Assembly (NCBI GenBank): GCA_014729445.1
Contig: WJJX01000089.1
Location: 1 to 22,264, forward strand
Direction: 5' to 3'
Source: Candidatus Moraniibacteriota bacterium
Lineage (GTDB): Bacteria; Patescibacteriota; Minisyncoccia; CAIUEV01; JAHKAQ01
DNA length: 22,264 bases
The translations under genes were made by a program, and so were the position numbers. Below, one piece after another: positions 1 to 8,008 of this stretch. Position 1 is the first letter of the stretch; every line of letters begins with the position of its first letter. The notes under the pieces were generated by a model. It was given only the letters and a program-made list of their open reading frames with translations. It had not been told where the DNA came from and did no database searches.

Positions 1-1437
1 ACCCAATATGCCGTGAAGCCGGCTGAAGGAGTTCGGCTTTCCAAAATTGTTTCTCTGCAGAGCGATTTAAGTATGGCTCTTGCCGCTCATCCACTTCGAA
101 TTGAGGCGCCTATTCCGGGAAAATCTCTGGTGGGGATCGAGGTTCCGAATAAAAAGTCAGCTTTGGTTAGGGTGAGGAATATCTTTGAGAGTGATAATTT
201 CAAAAATACTCAGGGTTTAGTTATCGGTTTAGGTATGGATGCGGCCGGTAATTATCAATGTGCCAATATTGATGAAATGCCTCATTTGTTGATTGCGGGA
301 GCTACTGGAGCGGGAAAAAGTATCGGGGTGGCGAATGTGATTATTAGTTTGTTATTCAAGTATTCACCTGAAAATTTAAAGTTCATTCTGGTCGATCCTA
401 AAAGGGTTGAATTGTCCGTCTACAATGGGATTCCTCATTTATTGACGCCGGTTATAGTGGATATTGATAAAGTGGTGAATGCTTTAAAATGGGCGGTAAA
501 CGAAATGGAGAGAAGATATAAGATATTGCAGCATTTTGCGGTCAGAGATTTGGATTCTTACCGGGAAGTTTATAAGAAATATAAACAGAAAAACAGTAAA
601 AGAAATTTAAAAAAGAAAGAGGTGAAAACAATTGACGGTATAGCTCCGGCTTCCGCCGATTTAGGCGAGGAGAATGTCAATGTAGACGAGCCCGAAAATC
701 TGCCGTTTGTTGTTATTATTATAGACGAATTGGCCGATATTATGGTAACTCATGGAAAAGAGGTTGAGACTTTGGTTGTTCGGATTGCTCAAAAGGCAAG
801 AGCGGTTGGAATTCATTTAATACTTTCCACTCAAAGGCCGAGCGTTCAAATTATCACCGGAATTATAAAAGCCAATATTCCCTCAAGGATTGCCTATCAA
901 ATGGCAAGTCAGGTCGATTCGAGAACGATCCTTGACATGGCCGGAGCGGAAAAACTTTTAGGTAAAGGGGATATGCTTTTTATGGCCAGAGACAACGGTC
1001 GGCCGGTCAGAATTCAGGGAGCTTTTATTTCGGAAAATGAAGTAAAAAAAGTGGTCAGTTATTTAAAGGATCAGGCTAAAGTCGATTATAACGAGGAAAT
1101 TACTCAAAACCAGGTTGTTTCAGGCTTGGAGGCGGGTTCGGGAGATGGAATTAAGGTTCAGGGATCCGGTTCAAACGAAGGTGGTCCGGATGATGAATTA
1201 TTTGAAGAGGCTAAAAGTATCGTTATTGAATTACAGAAGGCTTCGGCAACTTTGCTGCAAAGAAAATTGAGAATCGGATATGCCAGAGCGGCCAGAATAA
1301 TAGAGATGTTGGAGGAGGAAGGAGTTATCGGTCCGGCAAACGGTTCCAAGCCCAGAGAAATTCTTTTAACAGCGGACGAAGAGGTTGATTATAGGGATTC
1401 TCTGGATGATCAGGAAAAGAGGGATAATTGGCAATAA
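1..1437 (+). CDS. ftsK: DNA translocase FtsK, C-terminal part (5' end outside window)
   Basis: This is the motor part of the FtsK/SpoIIIE translocase, which pumps chromosomal DNA through the division septum. The frame is open from base 1 (T-Q-Y-A-V-K-P), and TQYAVKPAEG is a conserved internal FtsK motif, so the GTG at 13 is an internal valine and the true start lies upstream. Visible parts are the RIEAPIPGKS segment near 91-123, Walker A GATGAGKS at 298-321, Walker B (hydrophobic run then DELAD) around 709-738, and a C-terminal winged-helix gamma domain from about 1186 to 1390 that normally reads chromosome polarity sequences. A Lys-rich, variable insert (about 560-690) sits between the Walker motifs, as in many homologues. 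The N-terminal membrane segments cannot be seen. The gene ends with TAA, 110 bp before the next gene. Family assignment is very secure. Confidence 0.97.
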   Translation, partial: TQYAVKPAEGVRLSKIVSLQSDLSMALAAHPLRIEAPIPGKSLVGIEVPNKKSALVRVRNIFESDNFKNTQGLVIGLGMDAAGNYQCANIDEMPHLLIAGATGAGKSIGVANVIISLLFKYSPENLKFILVDPKRVELSVYNGIPHLLTPVIVDIDKVVNALKWAVNEMERRYKILQHFAVRDLDSYREVYKKYKQKNSKRNLKKKEVKTIDGIAPASADLGEENVNVDEPENLPFVVIIIDELADIMVTHGKEVETLVVRIAQKARAVGIHLILSTQRPSVQIITGIIKANIPSRIAYQMASQVDSRTILDMAGAEKLLGKGDMLFMARDNGRPVRIQGAFISENEVKKVVSYLKDQAKVDYNEEITQNQVVSGLEAGSGDGIKVQGSGSNEGGPDDELFEEAKSIVIELQKASATLLQRKLRIGYARAARIIEMLEEEGVIGPANGSKPREILLTADEEVDYRDSLDDQEKRDNWQ

Positions 1438-1451
1438 ATTATTAATTCAGT

Positions 1452-1480
1452 TTGACTCTTAGATAATCATTTCCTAGAAT
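1452..1480 (+). promoter_or_regulatory. Candidate sigma70-type promoter for the rodZ-like gene
   Basis: TTGACT (1452-1457) and TAGAAT (1475-1480) are separated by exactly 17 bp. Transcription would start near 1487, about 60 nt before the ATG at 1548. It lies in the intergenic gap just after ftsK. Inference from sequence only. Confidence 0.5.
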
Positions 1481-1487
1481 TCTTTAA

Positions 1488-1503
1488 AATCCCAACAGGG
1501 ATT
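1488..1503 (+). terminator. Hairpin after ftsK (weak terminator or 5' UTR stem)
   Basis: AATCCC (1488-1493) and GGGATT (1498-1503) form a perfect 6-bp stem with an AACA loop. A T-rich run (GTTTTTAATT) follows about 8 nt later. A competing stem CCAAC/GTTGG (1492-1496 with 1505-1509) is also possible. It could terminate ftsK transcripts weakly, or it could be the first structure in the transcript from the promoter at 1452-1480. Confidence 0.3.
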
Positions 1504-1547
1504 GGTTGGTTGTTTTTAATTCGCTTAAAGTGTTAATTTGATTAATA

Positions 1548-2501
1548 ATGAAACCGGATTTTAATGAAGATATTTTAACCTTGGGAAGATTACTGAAGAC
1601 TGAAAGAGAGCGACTAAAGATAAGCCTTGAAAAAGCGGCCAGTATTTTAATGGTTAGAAAAATTCATTTGATTAATCTTGAAAATGATATTTATGATTAT
1701 TTTCCCGAGGGTGTTTACTTTAGGGGTTTTTTGAGGAATTACGCGCGCCTTTTGGGTTTGGATGAAAATAAGATTTTTGAATATTATGAATGTCAGTTGG
1801 AGATTATGGAAGGCAAAAAGAAAATCAACGATGATATTAATAAGGGCGATAAGGCTCAACCAGATTCAGGGCGGTTTAATTTTATTCTGACACCGGATAT
1901 CTTGTTAAAGTTGTTTTCGGTAGTGATTCTTTTGGTAATTATTTATTTTTTTGTAAGGGTGGTTACCGGAATATCAAAAGTGCCTAAATTGGTTATAGAG
2001 AGTCCGATGGACAATCAAATAGTTTTTGACAGAAATTTACTGGTGGTGGGACACACTAATCCGGATTCCAATTTAAAAATAAACAATGAAGAAATACCTT
2101 TAACAGAAAGTGGATCTTTTGAAGAGGAAGTGATTTTAATGCGCGGGGTAAATGAAATTAATATTTCGGTCAAAAATAAATTCGCTAGAGAATTGCATGA
2201 AAAATTATACGTTAATTATAAGCCAAAGGAGGGGGAGGAGGATTTTCAAAATAAGGAAATCGTTTTAAAGACAGACAGCAAACCAGTTTGGATTATGATT
2301 TCCCAAAACGGAGAGCAATCTTCGCAGACAATACCGGCCAACAGTGAAAAAAGCATCAAACTGGAAAGCGAAATCAAGATTAGGGCCAAGAAAGCTAATG
2401 ATCTTTATTTTTTTAAAAAAAATAAATTAAATAAAGATCAGGATCCACGTTTGGAAATTTTTTCCGAGCAAGAAGAGGCAGAGAGAGTGTTCAGTCCTTG
2501 A
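1548..2501 (+). CDS. RodZ-like protein: HTH domain, single membrane segment, extracellular beta domains
   Basis: A 317-residue bitopic protein of RodZ type. Residues about 8-75 form a Cro-like helix-turn-helix (HTH_25 type) with the RodZ-style signature YFRGFLRNYARLLGLD at 58-72. In RodZ this cytoplasmic domain binds the MreB cytoskeleton. An acidic/basic linker (85-110) leads to one membrane helix at about 118-142. Outside, residues 147-225 look like an Ig-like beta domain (ESPMDNQIVF, then VVGHTNPDSNL), and 235-300 resembles the C-terminal beta domain of RodZ. No mreB is visible here. The start has no Shine-Dalgarno sequence. It lies between ftsK and recA and probably has its own promoter at 1452-1480. 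The role in cell shape or division is inferred from the family; a membrane-bound regulator is the alternative. Confidence 0.8.
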   Translation: MKPDFNEDILTLGRLLKTERERLKISLEKAASILMVRKIHLINLENDIYDYFPEGVYFRGFLRNYARLLGLDENKIFEYYECQLEIMEGKKKINDDINKGDKAQPDSGRFNFILTPDILLKLFSVVILLVIIYFFVRVVTGISKVPKLVIESPMDNQIVFDRNLLVVGHTNPDSNLKINNEEIPLTESGSFEEEVILMRGVNEINISVKNKFARELHEKLYVNYKPKEGEEDFQNKEIVLKTDSKPVWIMISQNGEQSSQTIPANSEKSIKLESEIKIRAKKANDLYFFKKNKLNKDQDPRLEIFSEQEEAERVFSP

Positions 2502-2530
2502 AGTTGCGACTTCAACTTGTTTTTAATTTT
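2498..2530 (+). terminator. Candidate intrinsic terminator overlapping the rodZ-like stop
   Basis: TTGAAGT (2498-2504) and ACTTCAA (2509-2515) form a perfect 7-bp stem with loop TGCG, followed by CTTGTTTTTAATTTTATTTT. The TGA stop (2499-2501) lies inside the stem. The stem is AT-rich, so termination strength is uncertain, but the stem plus U-run layout is right. Confidence 0.5.
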
Positions 2531-2533
2531 ATT

Positions 2534-2564
2534 TTAACATTTTTTTATTTTTAGGTATTATAAT
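2534..2564 (+). promoter_or_regulatory. Candidate recA promoter
   Basis: A perfect TATAAT (2559-2564) is preceded by TTAACA (2534-2539) with a 19-bp spacer, slightly long. It lies right after the candidate terminator and about 90 nt before the recA ATG. No clear LexA-type inverted repeat was recognised around it. Confidence 0.4.
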
Positions 2565-2654
2565 AAAAGCAGTCGATTTTTTAATTTCAATAAATTGGCA
2601 AATAATTATCAGTAATTTTATTTGTGAATTAAAAGTAAATATTAAACTAAAATA

Positions 2655-3725
2655 ATGACAAAGCAAAAAGCTAAAGTTAAAAAGAAAAAAACAAAAGTCT
2701 CCAATAAGAAAGACAACAAGAATAATGAGAAAGAACAAGGAGTTGAAAACGTGGTTAAAGAAATAAAAGAGAAATTTGGAGAGGGATCAATAATGAGATT
2801 AGGCGAGGCCAGAAAGGTTGATGTTGATTCCATTTCCACCGGTTCGATATCGCTTAATTACGCCTTGGGAATTGGAGGTGTGCCCAAAGGGAGAATTGTT
2901 GAGATTTTCGGTCCCGAATCTTCAGGTAAAACAACGCTTGCCTTGCATATTGTGGCTAACGCTCAAAAGGAAGGCGGAACAGCGGCTTTTGTAGATGCGG
3001 AGCACGCGCTTGATCCGTCTTATGCTAAAAGAATCGGAGTTAATATAGATGAATTGTTAATTTCTCAGCCGGACACCGGAGAACAGGCTTTGGAAATAGT
3101 AGAAACTCTGGTTCAATCCGGGAGTGTAGATGTTATTGTAGTCGATTCGGTGGCGGCTTTGACTCCCAAGGCCGAAATAGATGGAGAAATGGGGGATTCT
3201 CATATGGGTTTGCAGGCGAGGTTAATGTCTCAGGCTTTAAGGAAATTAACTTCGATCTCGAGTAAAAAAAATACCACTATTATTTTCATTAATCAGGTCA
3301 GGATGAAAATCGGGGTATTTTTCGGGAATCCGGAGACTACAACCGGCGGAAACGCTTTGAAGTTTTATTCCTCGGTTAGAATCGAAGTTAGAAAGTCGGC
3401 TCAAATAAAGCAGGGGGATAAAGTTATTGGAAACAGAGTTAAATCCAAAATTGTTAAAAATAAAGTCGCCCCGCCGTTTCAAACAGCCGAGTTTGATATA
3501 ATGTATAATGAAGGCATTTCCTGGGCGGGTGATCTGATTAATATGTCGGCTAGCAGGAGTGTTATTGAGAAAAGCGGTTCCTGGTACGTATTTGGCGGAG
3601 AGAAATTAGGTCAAGGTTTGGAAAACGCCAAAAAATACCTTAAAGAAAATCCAAAGGTGGTTAAGGACATAATGAAAAATCTTCAAATCGCCATTGAGGA
3701 GGAAAAAGAAGAGGACGGCAATTAA
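2655..3725 (+). CDS. recA: Recombinase RecA
   Basis: RecA forms ATP-dependent filaments on single-stranded DNA for homologous recombination and repair. The 356-residue product shows FGEGSIMRLGE (41-51), Walker A GPESSGKT (86-93), the catalytic-glutamate segment DAEHALD (114-120), Walker B VIVVDSVAAL (160-169), the DNA-binding loop regions around GEMGDSHMGLQARLMSQ and IGVFFGNPETTTGGNALKFY (219-238), and an acidic C-terminus. The length is close to the usual 340-355. The first ~27 residues are unusually rich in Lys and Asn before the normal N-terminal helix starts (GVENVVKEIKEKFG). No Shine-Dalgarno precedes the ATG. Upstream there is a probable terminator and a promoter, so recA may be transcribed on its own. 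Confidence 0.99.
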   Translation: MTKQKAKVKKKKTKVSNKKDNKNNEKEQGVENVVKEIKEKFGEGSIMRLGEARKVDVDSISTGSISLNYALGIGGVPKGRIVEIFGPESSGKTTLALHIVANAQKEGGTAAFVDAEHALDPSYAKRIGVNIDELLISQPDTGEQALEIVETLVQSGSVDVIVVDSVAALTPKAEIDGEMGDSHMGLQARLMSQALRKLTSISSKKNTTIIFINQVRMKIGVFFGNPETTTGGNALKFYSSVRIEVRKSAQIKQGDKVIGNRVKSKIVKNKVAPPFQTAEFDIMYNEGISWAGDLINMSASRSVIEKSGSWYVFGGEKLGQGLENAKKYLKENPKVVKDIMKNLQIAIEEEKEEDGN

Positions 3726-3886
3726 AAAATATGCTATATTGAAAGAATTAGAATTCATATTGGGTTTTTAATAATATGAGGATTTTATTATAAATTTTAA
3801 GATCAAAATTAAAGCTTAAAGTATTTTTAAATAAACCATTTCGAAGATAAACTTAATATGAGTTATTAAATAAATAATTCTTTTTA

Positions 3887-5179
3887 ATGATAATAGATTT
3901 TTTGGAGTTTTATTTTGTCTTCTTTCTTAGATTCGCTCACTATTGGTGGTTTATTCTTCCCCTGTTTGCTTTATATCCTTTGATGGATAATTTCTGGATG
4001 TATCATGTCGGAACTTATTATGCGACTAAAGAAAAGCATGTGGTGATGCGCATTAAAGTTCCCAGAGAACAGGTTAAGAGTCCGCTGCTTATGGAAAACG
4101 TGATTAACGGTTTTTGGAGAATTCCGAGTGATCCAAGACATTTTATGGATACCTATGTTTTTAGAATAAAGGAGGATTATTATAGTTTGGAAATAGCCAG
4201 TATCGAAGGCCAAATACATTTCGCGGTATGGGTAAGGGAGGCCAAGACGGAATATTTTAAAATGCATATATATTCTCAGTATCCGGATGCCGAGGTTGAG
4301 ATATTGGAAAAGGATTATTTAAGCCTGGTGCCGGATGATATTCCCAATGAAGAGTGGGATCTTTTCGGATTAAGATGGATTTTGCAGAAAGCGGACGCTT
4401 ATCCGATAAAAACCTATAGGCATTTCGAGGATTCGGTAACAGGCAATATGATCGATCCTTTGGGATCCATATTGGAAACTATGAGTACTTTGGGCCCGGG
4501 CGAGCTTTTGATTTATCAAGTGTTGGTTCATCCGGTTGAAGACAGCGCCTGGAAAAAGAGTTTTCAAGCAGAAGTTGAAAAAATTCTGGATAGAGGAAAG
4601 GAGGAAAAAAAGAAGCCGTCGATGGTTCAGGAACTGATGGAGCATTATGATAATTTTCCAATGGATACCATCTCCGCCGCTTTTAAGTATCCCGAATTTG
4701 AATCAAAAAAATCGAATGACGAAGGGGATCCTTTTGAAAATTTAATGTTCAAACTTTCTCCAGGAGAGCAAGAGTGGATTAAAGAAATGGAGCAGAGCCA
4801 TAATAAAAGGCATCATCGCTGCCAATATGCAACTGTTTATGCCGCCAAAAAGAGTGTTTTTGACGGATCAAAGGTCGATTCCATGATTGGAGCGGTTGAT
4901 CAATTTTCGTCCAGCCGGCTGAACGGGTTCGACGTTTACGCTCCCTATATAACCAGTTCAAAGTATTTCATGGAAGAGAAAAGAAAGGATTTTATCAAGA
5001 GATTATTGTGGCGAATTACCAAGGATAGAAAATTTTCAGGAGATATATATCATTTGAATACGGAAGAGCTGGCTACGATCTGGCACTTTCCTGATATGGC
5101 GGTTAAGGCGCCTAAGACACCTTGGGTTGAAAGCAAAAAGTCCAGCGCGCCCTCCAATCTGCCGATAAGTGATTCTTAA
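3887..5179 (+). CDS. Membrane-anchored protein paired with a type IV secretion-like ATPase (DUF8128-like)
   Basis: A 430-residue protein with one hydrophobic, aromatic-rich N-terminal membrane helix (about 6-33: FYFVFFLRFAHYWWFILP) and a large soluble domain with no nucleotide-binding motif. Conserved-looking stretches are VGTYYATKEKHVVMRIKVPR (41-60) and the Trp/Tyr-rich segments around DYYSLEIASIEGQIHFAVWV. A charged helical region lies near 225-260 and the C-terminal tail is Ser/Pro-rich. Similar proteins are, from memory, commonly encoded directly before a HerA/TraD-like ATPase in CPR genomes; the DUF8128 label is from memory and unchecked. Only 17 bp separate it from the ATPase gene, so the two are surely co-transcribed. 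A plausible role is the membrane partner or anchor of that ATPase. No biochemical function is known to me. There is no Shine-Dalgarno sequence. Confidence 0.8.
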   Translation: MIIDFLEFYFVFFLRFAHYWWFILPLFALYPLMDNFWMYHVGTYYATKEKHVVMRIKVPREQVKSPLLMENVINGFWRIPSDPRHFMDTYVFRIKEDYYSLEIASIEGQIHFAVWVREAKTEYFKMHIYSQYPDAEVEILEKDYLSLVPDDIPNEEWDLFGLRWILQKADAYPIKTYRHFEDSVTGNMIDPLGSILETMSTLGPGELLIYQVLVHPVEDSAWKKSFQAEVEKILDRGKEEKKKPSMVQELMEHYDNFPMDTISAAFKYPEFESKKSNDEGDPFENLMFKLSPGEQEWIKEMEQSHNKRHHRCQYATVYAAKKSVFDGSKVDSMIGAVDQFSSSRLNGFDVYAPYITSSKYFMEEKRKDFIKRLLWRITKDRKFSGDIYHLNTEELATIWHFPDMAVKAPKTPWVESKKSSAPSNLPISDS

Positions 5180-5196
5180 AAAATAGTTTAATACTT

Positions 5197-6819
5197 ATGG
5201 TTACAAGTTTTGCTCAAACAAATTTTAGAGGTAAACAGGAGGTTTTTGGCATAAAAGAGGATGACAGGAGAAGGCATGTTTATATTATTGGGAAAACCGG
5301 AATGGGAAAGACCAATATGCTAAAGACAATGATGATACAGGATATTATTAATGGCAACGGATTAGCTTATGTTGATCCTCATGGCGATACGGCCGAAAGT
5401 TTGTTAAATTATATCCCCAAGCAGAGAATTAACGATGTGGTTTATTTCAATCCCGCGGACGTGGATTATCCGGTGGCTTTTAACGTTTTGGAAAATGTTA
5501 ATGAGGAGCATAAACACTTGATTGCTTCCGGTCTAATGGGAGTTTTTAAGAAGATCTGGCCCGATGTCTGGAGCCCCAGAATGGAGCATATTTTAAATTA
5601 TACAATTTTGGCTTTGTTGGATTATCCAGCCGCTACGATGCTTGGAATTAACCGGATGCTTTCGGATAAGCAATTCAGAAATAAGGTGCTAAACAAGGTT
5701 AAGGATCCGATTGTAAAAAGTTTTTGGACTTCCGAGTTTGCTAGATGGAACGATAAATATATGAATGAGGCCATTGCACCGATTCAAAATAAAGTCGGCC
5801 AATTTATTGCCACGCCCATTATTAGAAATATCGTCAGTCAAACAAAGTCAACAATAGATATGAGACGAATTATGGACGAGGGTAAAATTTTGATAATTAA
5901 TTTGAGCAAGGGCAGGATCGGTGATGAGGCGATGCATTTGTTAGGCGGGATCATGGTTACGAAGCTGCAGTTGTCAGCGATGGAGAGAGTTGATATCCCC
6001 GAAGGAGAGCGAAAAGATTTTTATTTATTTGTTGATGAGTTTCAAAATTTTGTAAATGAAAATTTCGCCAATATTCTTTCAGAAGCTCGAAAATACAGAT
6101 TAAATTTAACCCTCGCACATCAATATATTGGTCAATTGATTAATGACGGGAGTCCAAGGATGAAAGACGCCATTTTTGGTAATGTGGGGACAATGGTCAG
6201 TTTTCGTATCGGCGCCGAAGATGCCGAATATTTGGCCAAGGAATTTGAACCGGAAGTGATGGCTTACGATTTGGTTAATTTGGCTAAATATGAAATATAT
6301 TTAAAATTGATGATTGACGGGATTGCCGGAAATGCTTTTTCCGCTCAAACATTGCCTCCGTTAAGCCCGCCGGTGGATGCAAATGCAGCCGATAAAGTGA
6401 TTAGAGTTTCAAGGGAGAGATATGGTAAAGACAGAAGAATAATCGAAGACAAAATAGCCAGGTGGTCTGAAAAAAATGATTTGTCATCGGCTAATAAAGC
6501 TTCTAAAAACAAGAGTCAGCCGAATAAAAAAGTTGCAAATAATAATGATTTAAGTGATTCTAAAAAAGCTAAGTTTGAAGCGAATTGTGATGAATGCGCC
6601 GCAAAAATAAAATTATCCTTCAAGCCTGACGGAATAAGAAAGGTTTATTGCCCGGATTGTCTTAAGCAGAAAAGGAAGGAAAAGAAACTGGACTATAAAA
6701 AGAAGATAAATTTGGATTTGCAAAGCGAGGAATTGGGTTCCCTGGATATTGACCAGCCGGCGGACAAGCTGGACTTGGTTGGTTTAAAAAAGTTCGTTAG
6801 AAAAGCCAGGAATTCATAA
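5197..6819 (+). CDS. HerA/TraD-like P-loop ATPase with C-terminal zinc ribbon (type IV secretion system DNA-binding family)
   Basis: A 540-residue hexameric-type ATPase related to TraD/VirD4/HerA pumps. Walker A GKTGMGKT is at 32-39, followed by the family motif VDPHGD (59-64). Walker B YLFVDEF is at 276-282 (D280, E281). A sensor-like segment LTLAHQY is at 304-310. No membrane helix is present, so membrane attachment probably comes from the preceding gene product. After a Lys/Asn/Ser-rich linker (425-458) comes a small zinc ribbon: C464-x2-C467 and C485-x2-C488 with F-K-P-D-G between, a small ribbon type I associate with CPR proteins. The first half fits conjugative coupling ATPases, but no relaxase, VirB4 or pilin genes are nearby. 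Substrate (DNA or protein) is unknown. Confidence 0.88.
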   Translation: MVTSFAQTNFRGKQEVFGIKEDDRRRHVYIIGKTGMGKTNMLKTMMIQDIINGNGLAYVDPHGDTAESLLNYIPKQRINDVVYFNPADVDYPVAFNVLENVNEEHKHLIASGLMGVFKKIWPDVWSPRMEHILNYTILALLDYPAATMLGINRMLSDKQFRNKVLNKVKDPIVKSFWTSEFARWNDKYMNEAIAPIQNKVGQFIATPIIRNIVSQTKSTIDMRRIMDEGKILIINLSKGRIGDEAMHLLGGIMVTKLQLSAMERVDIPEGERKDFYLFVDEFQNFVNENFANILSEARKYRLNLTLAHQYIGQLINDGSPRMKDAIFGNVGTMVSFRIGAEDAEYLAKEFEPEVMAYDLVNLAKYEIYLKLMIDGIAGNAFSAQTLPPLSPPVDANAADKVIRVSRERYGKDRRIIEDKIARWSEKNDLSSANKASKNKSQPNKKVANNNDLSDSKKAKFEANCDECAAKIKLSFKPDGIRKVYCPDCLKQKRKEKKLDYKKKINLDLQSEELGSLDIDQPADKLDLVGLKKFVRKARNS

Positions 6820-6839
6820 CGTGTCTTTTGAAATTGAGG

Positions 6840-6866
6840 ATCTGCAACAAGCCAGATTATTTTTTT
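6840..6866 (+). terminator. Candidate intrinsic terminator after the ATPase gene
   Basis: ATCTG (6840-6844) and CAGAT (6853-6857) can pair around an 8-nt loop, with one more G-U pair possible, followed by TATTTTTTT. The stem is short, but position and U-run fit the end of the two-gene ATPase unit. Confidence 0.4.
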
Positions 6867-6892
6867 AGTTTTTATTTTTAAGTTTAAAAACC

Positions 6893-8002
6893 ATGGTTGA
6901 TAAAGTAATAAACGATTCTAAATATCAGAAAAATATTTTAAAGAGGGATTTGATTGATTTGCATATTCATATTGGAGGAGCTATGAGTCCCCATACTTTG
7001 TGGGAGATTGCGCATAGTCAGGGAATCAAGTTGCCGGTTAGGGACTATTGGGGTTTCACTAGGTTAGTGGCCAATCCTCCTTCCATTAAGGATTATTTTA
7101 GAATTTACGAATTGACCGAAAAAATTCAAAGCAGTCCAAAAGCGATGGAAAGAGGGGTTTATAATGTGATTTCCAAGGAGTACAGATCTTCCAATGTGAG
7201 TCAAATTGAGCTAAGGTTTAATCCGATGTTTCGAACCAAAGGTTCTAAAATCGATATGGATCATATTATCCATGCGGCGATTCGGGGAATGGAAAGAGCG
7301 GAATTGGATTACGATGTAAAAGCCGGTTTGATTTTTAGTTTGGATAGAAGGTTAAGTTATGAATTGAATGAAATTATTGTCGATAAGGCCATCAAATATT
7401 CCAAAAGAGGCGTGGTGGGTTTGGATATTGCCGGACCAGAAGATATAGAATTTGTCAAGGGCAAAAACTATGAAAGTTATAAAAAAATGTTTAAAGAAAA
7501 TGTTGGAATAGATATTGCTGATCCCAAACATTTAACCTTTGAGGATGGAGAGTATTTTGTCAAATATGTTGATTTATTCAAAAGGGCCAGGAGTCATAAT
7601 TTGGGAATAACGGTGCATACCGGTGAAATGAAAGGTTCAGGAGGCAAAAAATTGATCAAGGTTGTTGAGGCTATTAAACCCGACAGAATCGGTCATGGAG
7701 TAAAGGCGGCTTTTAATAAAAGAGCCCTTCAGTTGTTGAAAGAAAATGATATTGTTTTAGAAATTTGTCCTTCCAGCAATATAATCAATGGAACTGTCTC
7801 TGATTGGGCTGAAATGAAGAAAATTTTGGCCTCTTTCATGAAAAACGCAATTAAATTTACCATTAATACCGATGCCCCCTATATTTTAAAAACGGGTTTG
7901 GCTAAAGAGTATAATCTTTTGTTGGAAAAAGAGATTTTAACAAAAGAAGAATTAAAGCGGTGTTTGAATAATTCGATTCAAGCGAGTTTTATAAAAAATT
8001 AG
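6893..8002 (+). CDS. Adenosine deaminase family amidohydrolase, divergent substrate site
   Basis: A 369-residue metal-dependent deaminase of the adenosine/adenine deaminase family, which hydrolyses an amino group from a purine or related compound. Zinc and catalytic residues are in place: H24-x-H26 (DLHIHIG), H242 and E245 (VHTGE), H268 (RIGHG) and D327 (NTDAP). GLDIAGPE and LEICPSSN are also typical. Two residues that touch substrate in classical adenosine deaminase are changed: the Asp after HxH-x is Gly (HIGG, G28) and the second Asp of the NTDDP motif is Ala (A328). The chemistry is therefore probably kept while substrate preference may differ. The gene stands alone, after a possible terminator, and meets cysS tail to tail with a 6-bp gap. 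The gene name add is withheld because of these changes. Confidence 0.88.
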   Translation: MVDKVINDSKYQKNILKRDLIDLHIHIGGAMSPHTLWEIAHSQGIKLPVRDYWGFTRLVANPPSIKDYFRIYELTEKIQSSPKAMERGVYNVISKEYRSSNVSQIELRFNPMFRTKGSKIDMDHIIHAAIRGMERAELDYDVKAGLIFSLDRRLSYELNEIIVDKAIKYSKRGVVGLDIAGPEDIEFVKGKNYESYKKMFKENVGIDIADPKHLTFEDGEYFVKYVDLFKRARSHNLGITVHTGEMKGSGGKKLIKVVEAIKPDRIGHGVKAAFNKRALQLLKENDIVLEICPSSNIINGTVSDWAEMKKILASFMKNAIKFTINTDAPYILKTGLAKEYNLLLEKEILTKEELKRCLNNSIQASFIKN

Positions 8003-8008
8003 GTTTGT

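Noticed and set aside
13..15. GTG at 13 as the start of ftsK
   Set aside because: The frame is open from base 1 and encodes TQYAV, a conserved internal FtsK motif, so this valine is internal and the gene is cut by the window edge.
3735..3740. Extended -10 (TGCTATATT) just after recA as promoter of the membrane-protein/ATPase unit
   Set aside because: No acceptable -35 and an AT-rich background; too weak to list as a feature.
3971..4267. Minus-strand frame inside the membrane-protein gene (also frames at 3246-3482, 4370-4645, 12661-12954, 15590-15892 and 21100-21285)
   Set aside because: Each lies antisense within a gene with clear protein-family or composition support on the plus strand and shows no recognisable motif.
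3887..6819. A conjugative element or full type IV secretion locus
   Set aside because: Only one ATPase and one membrane protein are present; there is no relaxase, VirB4, pilin, integrase or flanking repeat, and the neighbours are housekeeping genes.
6821..6868. Tiny GTG-started frame of 15 codons after the ATPase gene
   Set aside because: Too short, no ribosome site, overlaps the candidate terminator; no support for translation.
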